From assembly GCA_003650585.1 (NCBI GenBank), contig QMQS01000073.1, forward strand, positions 1 to 5,013: DNA of 5,013 nt, read 5' to 3'. Position numbers and translations under genes: made by a program. Positions within the stretch are counted from its first letter, which is position 1. Each line of letters begins with the position of its first letter. The notes under the pieces were generated by a model. The model was not told where the DNA came from. It did no database searches and saw nothing but the letters and a program-made list of their open reading frames with translations. The stretch is from Candidatus Woesearchaeota archaeon. Its GTDB lineage: Archaea > Nanobdellota > Nanobdellia > Woesearchaeales > B29-G15. Positions 1 through 4,302 of the stretch are shown here, piece after piece.

Positions 1-1065
1 ACCGTATTGTATGCCCACAAGTGTATCGTAAAGCTGCTTGGTTATTGGTCCAATCTTGCACCTGTTTATGTGGTGGTCTGAACCCAGGTAGCCGATTGTG
101 CCTATCGGGGTAATAATAGCAGCAGTACCACATGTGGCTGCCTCTGTGAGAGTGCCGTCCTCTATACGCTTAAGCACCTCGTCAATGGATATTGCTCTCT
201 CCTCTGTCTTCATCCCCATGGACCTAGCAAGTAGGAGTACAGAATCACGGGTAATGCCTCGAAGTATCTTACCATTCAGCGGAGGGGTAACAATTGTATC
301 CTCAATAACAAAGAAAACATTCATTGCTGCGCACTCTTCAATGTACCTGTGATTACAACAATCAAGGAAGAGTACTTGGTCATATCCACTCTGTTTTGCC
401 TCATCAAGGGGCTTTTTTGAGGCAGCATAATTGCCCCCTGTTTTTGCCTCACCCACACCGCCAGGGGCTGACCTGGAGTATTTATCTGTAACCATCAACC
501 TTATTGGCTTAATACCGTGCTTGAAATAGGGGCCACTGGGAGAGAGGATGACAAAAAAGAGAAAGTCTGTGCCTGGCTTTAATCCGATTGCAGGGGAAAT
601 GTCAAGCATGGCTGGGCGTATATAAAGCGAATAGCCTGGACATCTCGGCACCCAATCCCTACTGAAGTCAACAAACCCGAATATGCATTCCTCCAACAAA
701 CCCAAAGGTATTGTGGGCATGGACATCCTCTCTGCAGAGGCATTAAAGCGTTTGAAATTCTCCTCTGGTCTAAAGAGGTAAACCTCACCATTATCCCAAT
801 GGTATGCCTTCATACCCTCAAATATCTCGCCAGCGTAATGTAAAACAGAAGCCTCGAGGGGCAAAGTTAGCCCTCGCCCTTGAACAATCGTGGGCTCTTG
901 CCACCCCTTACCCTTGTTCCAATACATTCTCAGAGAGTGAGGTGTAAACAACTCACCAAATGGAAGCTCACCACTAGCAATTAATTCCTCCAAGCGCTCC
1001 TTGGTGAGTTCCTCTTTCTCCATCAACCCAGATTGGGAGCCAGAATCAAGAATTTTTGGCTTCAT
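1..1065 (-). CDS. ilvE: Branched-chain amino-acid aminotransferase, type II class, 3'-truncated by window edge
   Basis: A PLP-dependent fold-type IV transaminase that interconverts Leu/Ile/Val and their 2-oxo acids with glutamate/2-oxoglutarate in the cytoplasm. Seen: 355 codons with no stop. Family motifs in order are HYAGEIFEGMKAY (about 76-88), RPEENFKRFNASAERMSMP (about 99-117), SLYIRPAML, then EAKTGGNYAAS with the catalytic PLP lysine at K208. RYIEECAAMNVFFV follows and contains the PLP-contacting Glu, then TPPLNGKILRGITRDS and the CGTAAVITPIG phosphate/substrate loop (about 312-322). The sequence ends at LYDTLVGIQYG, which in this family lies close to the C-terminus, so roughly 10-15 residues are probably missing. 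The ATG start is supported by a strong GGAGGGGG Shine-Dalgarno sequence. The motif set matches the type II class (bacterial and eukaryotic BCATs) better than the shorter type I IlvE I associate with archaea. That comparison is from memory. Confidence 0.95.
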   Translation of the reverse strand, partial: MKPKILDSGSQSGLMEKEELTKERLEELIASGELPFGELFTPHSLRMYWNKGKGWQEPTIVQGRGLTLPLEASVLHYAGEIFEGMKAYHWDNGEVYLFRPEENFKRFNASAERMSMPTIPLGLLEECIFGFVDFSRDWVPRCPGYSLYIRPAMLDISPAIGLKPGTDFLFFVILSPSGPYFKHGIKPIRLMVTDKYSRSAPGGVGEAKTGGNYAASKKPLDEAKQSGYDQVLFLDCCNHRYIEECAAMNVFFVIEDTIVTPPLNGKILRGITRDSVLLLARSMGMKTEERAISIDEVLKRIEDGTLTEAATCGTAAIITPIGTIGYLGSDHHINRCKIGPITKQLYDTLVGIQYG

Positions 1066-1070
1066 AACAA

Positions 1071-1078
1071 CCCCCTCC
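1071..1078 (-). promoter_or_regulatory. Shine-Dalgarno site of the aminotransferase gene
   Basis: On the minus strand this reads GGAGGGGG, with five bases (TTGTT) before the ATG at 1065. It fixes the start codon. It also shows that this organism uses SD-led initiation for some genes, in contrast to the leaderless-looking pilin genes at 1180 and 3013. Confidence 0.8.
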
Positions 1079-1092
1079 AAGTAGAGAATTCA

Positions 1093-1107
1093 TATTACCT
1101 TGTAATA
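1093..1107. repeat. 15-bp inverted repeat TATTAC-CTT-GTAATA, candidate operator
   Basis: Perfect 6-bp arms are separated by 3 bp. The repeat sits just downstream of the putative aminotransferase TATA box and overlaps its predicted transcription start. The size and symmetry fit the site of a dimeric archaeal regulator such as an Lrp/AsnC protein, a class that often controls amino-acid genes. That assignment is inference; short palindromes also occur by chance in AT-rich spacers. Confidence 0.4.
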
Positions 1108-1114
1108 CAGATAT

Positions 1115-1127
1115 GTTTTTAAGTTTT
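1115..1127 (-). promoter_or_regulatory. Putative archaeal TATA/BRE element for the aminotransferase gene
   Basis: The minus strand reads AAAACTTAAAAAC, an A-rich BRE-like stretch followed by a TATA-like box. A start about 25 bp downstream would fall near 1094, leaving a leader of about 30 nt that includes the SD site. This is inferred from position and composition only. Confidence 0.5.
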
Positions 1128-1140
1128 ACTCTTATTTGCG

Positions 1141-1155
1141 AAAATTATATATACC
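1141..1155 (+). promoter_or_regulatory. Archaeal promoter (BRE/TATA) of the first pilin gene
   Basis: AAAATTATATATACC contains a strong TATA box centred near 1149. A start 25-27 bp downstream falls at about 1174-1176, only a few bases before the GTG at 1180 and about ten before the ATG at 1186. No Shine-Dalgarno sequence lies between, so the transcript is probably leaderless or nearly so. Confidence 0.7.
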
Positions 1156-1179
1156 ATCTTCCAATATTGAAACAAAACG

Positions 1180-1677
1180 GTGAAAATGTCAAGAGCCCAA
1201 GCAGCAATGGAGTTTCTGCTCACCTATGGGTGGGCAATACTTGTTGTGATAATTGCAATCGCTGCTTTGGCTTATTTTAGATTACCCATCTTTAACATTC
1301 CAGAGGTGTGCCAAAGTGAGGCAGGACTCTTCTGCATAGAGAAGCCAAACATTGATGCCACAAAAGACCAAATCTCATTTGCGATGAGAAACACGCTTGG
1401 GTTTGCCATCACACTGTACAACCTCACGCGGTTTACACCAGAATCCGGCTCATGTAATGCCATATCTTCTGTCAAAGTTGAAATGGATGGCACAGAGTAT
1501 AGCATCAACCCTGGAACTGTGTTCATACCAAAAGAAAAGAACTTTGTTGTTAAGGTGAATTGTAGTGATGGTGTGCCAAATGGAAAAATAAAGACTTATT
1601 TTAAGTTGCATTACATCTCTCAAGACACAAGTATAAAACACTCAAGCCTTGTTTATGTAACTGGGATTGCCTCTTAA
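1180..1677 (+). CDS. Archaeal type IV pilin-like protein, class III signal peptide (pilin 1)
   Basis: A secreted subunit predicted to be cleaved by a prepilin peptidase and assembled through its N-terminal helix into a surface filament. Seen: a short basic leader, then RA|QAAMEFL (cleavage predicted after A6) with the assembly glutamate E11 at mature +5. A hydrophobic helix runs to about residue 33, followed by a 130-residue polar ectodomain. Four cysteines (C44, C52, C92, C128) suggest two disulphides; C44 and C52 form a C-x7-C pair that is also present in pilin 2. There are two N-x-S/T sequons (N81, N127). The GTG at 1180 is given, but ATG 1186 (start MSRAQ, two residues shorter) is equally plausible because no SD site decides between them. 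It is transcribed alone and converges on the glycosylase gene 2 bp beyond its stop. The ectodomain has no family I can name, so the major-pilin role is inference. Confidence 0.87.
   Translation: MKMSRAQAAMEFLLTYGWAILVVIIAIAALAYFRLPIFNIPEVCQSEAGLFCIEKPNIDATKDQISFAMRNTLGFAITLYNLTRFTPESGSCNAISSVKVEMDGTEYSINPGTVFIPKEKNFVVKVNCSDGVPNGKIKTYFKLHYISQDTSIKHSSLVYVTGIAS
1192..1215 (+). repeat. 24-bp direct repeat, copy 1 (pilin signal-peptide region)
   Basis: This segment encodes RAQAAMEF and is identical base for base to 2460-2483. The copies stay similar beyond it, through TYGWAILVV, but with silent and replacement changes. It reflects paralogy of the two pilin genes, and it provides a short stretch for recombination between them. 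Confidence 0.9.
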
Positions 1678-1679
1678 TG

Positions 1680-2327
1680 CTATCTATGTCTTCTAACGCC
1701 AACCATATCACAGTATTTGCTAATGCTACATTGGGAGCATTTTGGCGATAACGGAGTGCAAATGTTTTGACCATGGGCGACGAGCAATGAATTCCACCTC
1801 TTCCAGTATCTCTTTGGGAGGATTTTGCGCAAAGCAAACTCCGTTTGCTCTGGTGTTTTTGTTTTAACCAAGCCAAGCCGGTTGCTTATGCGATGCACAT
1901 GGGTGTCAACACAAAGCCCTAGCTTATTAAAGCCCTCTGTTAAAACAAGGTTTGCTGTTTTTCTACCTATGCCTTTTATCTTGAGTAGTTGCTCGAGTGA
2001 ATCTGGCACTTTACCCTTGTATTCCTCTATGAGTATCTTTGAGACTCGCCTTATGGTACTCGCCTTTCTTCTATAAAACCCAACTGGATAAATCGCCTTT
2101 GCTATCTGTTCCTCACTCAGTTTGAGCATCTCCTCTGGGGTTTGAGCAAGTGCAAACAGTTGCTCAGTGGCTTTTGCAGTCACCATATCCTTTGTCCTTA
2201 ATGAAAGTATGGTTGAAATTAGGACCTTAAATGGGTAATGCTCTCTGCCTATGCGTGTAACAATGGGCTCAAAATAATTTTTGTAATCCTTTTCCAAGAG
2301 CTCAATTATCTTATCGAAATGTTTCAT
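1680..2327 (-). CDS. nth: Endonuclease III-family DNA glycosylase/AP lyase
   Basis: A base-excision repair enzyme that removes oxidised pyrimidines and cleaves the resulting abasic site by beta-elimination. Seen: 215 residues, close to the length of E. coli Nth. The helix-hairpin-helix LLKIKGIGRKTANLVL (about 114-129) contains the catalytic lysine K123 (equivalent to E. coli K120). The catalytic aspartate is D141 in VDTHVHR (equivalent to D138). A C-terminal [4Fe-4S] loop follows the family spacing: C190-x6-C197-x2-C200-x5-C206. All key residues are present, so it should be active. The ATG at 2327 has no convincing SD site at normal distance; a GGAG lies about 16-20 nt upstream. It lies inverted between two paralogous pilin genes, and its stop is 2 bp from the stop of pilin 1. 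Related MutY/OGG-type enzymes are less likely given the SLRTKD and VDTHVHR motifs. Confidence 0.95.
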   Translation of the reverse strand: MKHFDKIIELLEKDYKNYFEPIVTRIGREHYPFKVLISTILSLRTKDMVTAKATEQLFALAQTPEEMLKLSEEQIAKAIYPVGFYRRKASTIRRVSKILIEEYKGKVPDSLEQLLKIKGIGRKTANLVLTEGFNKLGLCVDTHVHRISNRLGLVKTKTPEQTEFALRKILPKRYWKRWNSLLVAHGQNICTPLSPKCSQCSISKYCDMVGVRRHR

Positions 2328-2343
2328 GCCAATTCAGATATTC

Positions 2344-2354
2344 AACTCCGAGTT
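2344..2354. repeat. Short inverted repeat AACTC-C-GAGTT upstream of nth
   Basis: Five-base perfect arms surround one base, within the predicted 5' leader of the glycosylase transcript and 17 bp upstream of its start codon. It could form a small hairpin or serve as an operator. It is short enough to be chance. Confidence 0.25.
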
Positions 2355-2380
2355 AAATAATTTACTCAGAGGGGTTTAAC

Positions 2381-2396
2381 GAAAGTTTTAAATAGC
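2381..2396. promoter_or_regulatory. Near-symmetric TATA element between nth and pilin 2
   Basis: The plus strand reads GAAAGTTTTAAATAGC: a BRE-like purine stretch plus TTTTAAATA, suited to the pilin at 2445, with a start near 2415 and a leader of about 30 nt containing its SD site. Read on the minus strand it is GCTATTTAAAACTTTC, which could equally serve nth with a start near 2363. The core TTTAAA is palindromic, so one element may fire both ways. A second plus-strand candidate, GATTTATACGC (2404-2414), would start transcription too close to the SD site. Confidence 0.55.
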
Positions 2397-2432
2397 ACAA
2401 GTTGATTTATACGCATTAAGAGATTTTTAAAA

Positions 2433-2439
2433 AGAGGAA
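2433..2439 (+). promoter_or_regulatory. Shine-Dalgarno site of pilin 2
   Basis: AGAGGAA lies about 5-7 bases before the ATG at 2445. It supports that start and implies a leadered transcript, unlike the pilin genes at 1180 and 3013. Confidence 0.65.
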
Positions 2440-2444
2440 TTTTT

Positions 2445-2966
2445 ATGGCAACCAACAAGAGAGCCCAAGCAGCAATGGAGTTTTTGATGACTTATGGTTG
2501 GGCTATACTTGTGGTGTTGGTTGTGATTGGTGCGTTGGCATATTTTGGGATTCTCAATCCGAGTACACTCCTGCCAGAGAGGTGCGAAATCCAGATGGGG
2601 CTTTACTGCAAGGACCATCTAGTTCAGACAGATGCAAGTGACAATGGTAAAATACTGCTAACTATTGAGAATGGGCGGGGCAGTGATATAAGAATAGCTT
2701 TGATTAACCTAAGCAGTGACACCCTCGGTACATACTGTCTCTGGAATGGGAGTTTAGTGGGTGGTGACAGGCTTATTAGGAATGGGGCAAGCGAATCTTT
2801 TGTCATTAACGCCTCAACTGGGAGCGGTAGCTGCTCAATAGATTCTGATTACAAGGGCACAAACTCTAAACACAAATGGGATGTTATCATAAAGTGGTAT
2901 TCAGTCGCGTCTGGCTCACAATACACCCACACTGCTGGTGGGCAACTTATGGCTTCTGTTGAGTGA
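2445..2966 (+). CDS. Archaeal type IV pilin-like protein, class III signal peptide (pilin 2)
   Basis: A paralogue of the pilin at 1180 and a candidate structural subunit of a surface filament. Seen: 173 residues starting MATNKRA|QAAMEFL, with cleavage predicted after A7 and E12 at mature +5. A hydrophobic helix extends to about residue 34, followed by LNPSTLLPERC. There are four cysteines (C47, C55, C98, C130); C47-x7-C55 matches the first pair of pilin 1. Three N-x-S/T sequons (N88, N101, N122) are potential N-glycosylation sites. Asn, Ser and Gly are abundant in the ectodomain, as expected for an exported protein. It has its own TATA element and SD site. A new TATA box follows 10 bp after its stop, so it is probably transcribed separately from the next operon, although read-through is possible. 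Archaellin is unlikely because the mature N-terminus begins QAAME. Confidence 0.88.
   Translation: MATNKRAQAAMEFLMTYGWAILVVLVVIGALAYFGILNPSTLLPERCEIQMGLYCKDHLVQTDASDNGKILLTIENGRGSDIRIALINLSSDTLGTYCLWNGSLVGGDRLIRNGASESFVINASTGSGSCSIDSDYKGTNSKHKWDVIIKWYSVASGSQYTHTAGGQLMASVE
2460..2483 (+). repeat. 24-bp direct repeat, copy 2 (pilin signal-peptide region)
   Basis: Identical to 1192-1215 and encodes the same RAQAAMEF segment. The two copies lie in the same orientation about 1.27 kb apart with nth inverted between them. Confidence 0.9.
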
Positions 2967-2975
2967 GGATTTTAA

Positions 2976-2988
2976 TAAAATTTAAATA
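2976..2988 (+). promoter_or_regulatory. Archaeal promoter (TATA) of the pilin/prepilin-peptidase operon
   Basis: TAAAATTTAAATA is centred near 2984. A start about 26 bp downstream falls near 3010, almost on the ATG at 3013. No SD sequence lies between (the bases are TTGCTTGCATAG), so the operon mRNA is predicted to be leaderless. Confidence 0.65.
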
Positions 2989-3012
2989 CCTGCCAGCTAT
3001 TTGCTTGCATAG

Positions 3013-3477
3013 ATGAAAAAAAGGGGTAGAGCTCAAGCTGCAATGGAGTATATTCTTGTTGCTTCTCTTCTTCTCCTTGTATTCGTACCCACAACTATAA
3101 TTTTTTTGAGTCATATACGTAGCTCTTCAGACGAACTTACAATGTCCAAACTCGATAAATTGGGGCACGACATTGTGAATAATGCAGAGGAGGTTTATTA
3201 CCAGGGTGTGCCTGCAAGGATCACTTTGAGGGAAAACATGCCCAATGGGGTCAAAAGGATGTATGTACTCAACAATTGGACTAGAACCCCAGCAGTTAAT
3301 CAACTCATTATAGTGTATAATAGCAAAGAGGGTGAGCAAGAACTTGTCTTTGATTCAAGGGTAAACATCAACGGAACCTTCAGTAATGAAAGCCTATCTA
3401 AGGGAATAAAGAATATAATACTCAACGCCAATAGAACCCAAAGCGGTATTACATATGTGTCTATTACGATAAGATGA
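3013..3477 (+). CDS. Class III signal-peptide pilin-like protein, first gene of pilus operon (pilin 3)
   Basis: A probable minor pilin or pilus-associated secreted subunit. Seen: 154 residues with leader MKKRGRA|QAAMEYI; cleavage is predicted after A7, with E12 at mature +5. The helix AMEYILVASLLLLVFVPTTI is followed by a polar segment (SSSDELTMSKLDKLGHDIV) and NAEEVYYQG. The rest looks beta-rich and ends ITYVSITIR. It has no cysteines, unlike pilins 1 and 2, and four N-x-S/T sequons (N88, N120, N125, N140). I recall similar N-terminal layouts, with DIV..AEEVY after the helix, in archaeal minor pilin-like proteins, but cannot name a characterised member. It opens an operon: the next gene starts inside its stop codon (ATGA), which implies coupled translation. 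Confidence 0.83.
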   Translation: MKKRGRAQAAMEYILVASLLLLVFVPTTIIFLSHIRSSSDELTMSKLDKLGHDIVNNAEEVYYQGVPARITLRENMPNGVKRMYVLNNWTRTPAVNQLIIVYNSKEGEQELVFDSRVNINGTFSNESLSKGIKNIILNANRTQSGITYVSITIR

Positions 3478-3914
3478 AAAAAGCGCAGTCTTCAATTGAA
3501 GCAGCATTGGTAATTACATTTATGATATTTGTCATGATAACATTCATGGGAGTTATGGTAAAAAGGATGTCTGAAACCGAGTATAGACAGCAAGTGCTTG
3601 CAATAGAGCGGGTTGCTGGAATGATTAAGAGAGAGGTGGAGCTTGCATCGAGGGTAGAGGGGGGCTACAGCAGAAATTTTACCTTACCACTAACAGCCGG
3701 CGGGTTAAGGTATAACGTAACACTTATAAATTCCTCTTCCTTAGGTGCGAATTACTCAGAGCTGGTAGTGGAAGCGCTTGAGACAAGACAGAGGGTATCT
3801 GCAGTGGAGATACTTCCGAAAAATGTGAGTGGGGAGTTTTGTGTGGGTATAGATCTCTTTAATCACATACAAAAGGTAGGGGGAATAATTAGAGTGGAGT
3901 GTGGGTCAAAATGA
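3474..3914 (+). CDS. Class III signal-peptide pilin-like protein, second gene of pilus operon (pilin 4)
   Basis: A probable minor pilin. Seen: 146 residues with a very short leader, MKKA|QSSIEAALVI, cleavage after A4 and E9 at mature +5. The hydrophobic helix runs to about residue 29, then a charged helical region (SETEYRQQVLAIERVAGMIKR), then a beta-rich part beginning EGGYSRNFTLPL. Five N-x-S/T sequons fall in 50 residues (N68, N81, N86, N93, N117). The two cysteines (C123, C143) could form one disulphide. The start overlaps the stop of pilin 3 by 4 bp, with no SD sequence, so termination-reinitiation is the likely mode. Its own stop overlaps the next ATG in the same way. The conserved ordering with its neighbours points to one pilus assembly; the specific role is unknown. 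Confidence 0.83.
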   Translation: MKKAQSSIEAALVITFMIFVMITFMGVMVKRMSETEYRQQVLAIERVAGMIKREVELASRVEGGYSRNFTLPLTAGGLRYNVTLINSSSLGANYSELVVEALETRQRVSAVEILPKNVSGEFCVGIDLFNHIQKVGGIIRVECGSK

Positions 3915-4300
3915 AATGGGGTCAAGCGTGGTCAGTGGATGCCATTGTGGGGGTATTTCTGTTTGTAATAATCATCATCAGTGTTATTGCCTTTTCTATC
4001 TCAAGGAGCCATGTTGAAAAGGTTGAGGAGTTAAAAGAGGAAGGAGAAAGCGTGTTTAGTAAACTCTCAACTGGTGAATTAAAACTAATTCAGGAGAGGA
4101 AAGTGGACCCTGAGAAGCTTGAAGAGATTAAAAATATGAGCTACTCAGAGCTTAAGCAGAAGTTGGGGCTAAGGAATGATTTTTGTATATATTTCGTTGA
4201 TGAGTCAGGCAACCTTATTTATCTCGACGAATCGGGCAATGTTGTAGGCATAGGAAGTCCAAGGGCGCTCATCAATGGTTTACCCTGTAACGGAAGTTAA
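3911..4300 (+). CDS. Pilin-like membrane-anchored protein with atypical class III signal, third gene of pilus operon (pilin 5)
   Basis: A small exported protein, probably a pilus-associated subunit. The ATG at 3911 is preferred over the in-frame GTG at 3899 because it forms the same ATGA overlap seen at the previous junction and lies 11 nt after a GGAG. This gives 129 residues. Seen: MKWG|QAWSVDAIVGVFLF, a leader with Q at +1 but valine at +5 and aspartate at +6 (D10). A strongly hydrophobic helix runs to about 30, then a very charged, probably helical segment (about 34-84). The C-terminal domain begins DFCIYFVDESGN and ends GIGSPRALINGLPC, with cysteines C92 and C126 able to pair. DESGN occurs twice, nine residues apart. 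If the peptidase does not accept this leader, the protein would stay as an N-terminally anchored membrane protein. Confidence 0.78.
   Translation: MKWGQAWSVDAIVGVFLFVIIIISVIAFSISRSHVEKVEELKEEGESVFSKLSTGELKLIQERKVDPEKLEEIKNMSYSELKQKLGLRNDFCIYFVDESGNLIYLDESGNVVGIGSPRALINGLPCNGS
4292..4296 (+). promoter_or_regulatory. Weak Shine-Dalgarno site of the prepilin peptidase gene
   Basis: GGAAG lies six bases before the ATG at 4303, within the last codons of the preceding gene. Its stop is 2 bp before this ATG, so translation is also likely to be coupled. Confidence 0.4.
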
Positions 4301-4302
4301 AA

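Noticed and set aside
98..352. Open frame on the plus strand antisense to the aminotransferase
   Set aside because: It lies wholly inside a well-supported gene on the other strand, encodes Ser/Val-rich sequence with no motif, and has no promoter or SD site.
1162..1169. CAATATTG 8-bp palindrome before the pilin 1 start
   Set aside because: Too short and AT-rich to distinguish from chance, and no second copy was noticed in the window.
1601..1876. Minus-strand open frame bridging the end of pilin 1 and the end of nth
   Set aside because: It overlaps two confident genes in other frames, and the predicted protein shows no domain or export signal.
1180..2966. Archaellin (archaeal flagellin) identity for pilins 1 and 2
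   Set aside because: Archaellins usually continue after cleavage with a G-I-G-T-L-I type helix and sit in a fla/arl operon. Here the mature start is QAAMEFL with E at +5, and no arl genes are visible.
3899..3910. GTG at 3899 as the start of pilin 5
   Set aside because: ATG 3911 gives the ATGA overlap used at the preceding junction, a leader of normal form and better SD spacing; the GTG start only adds MWVK.
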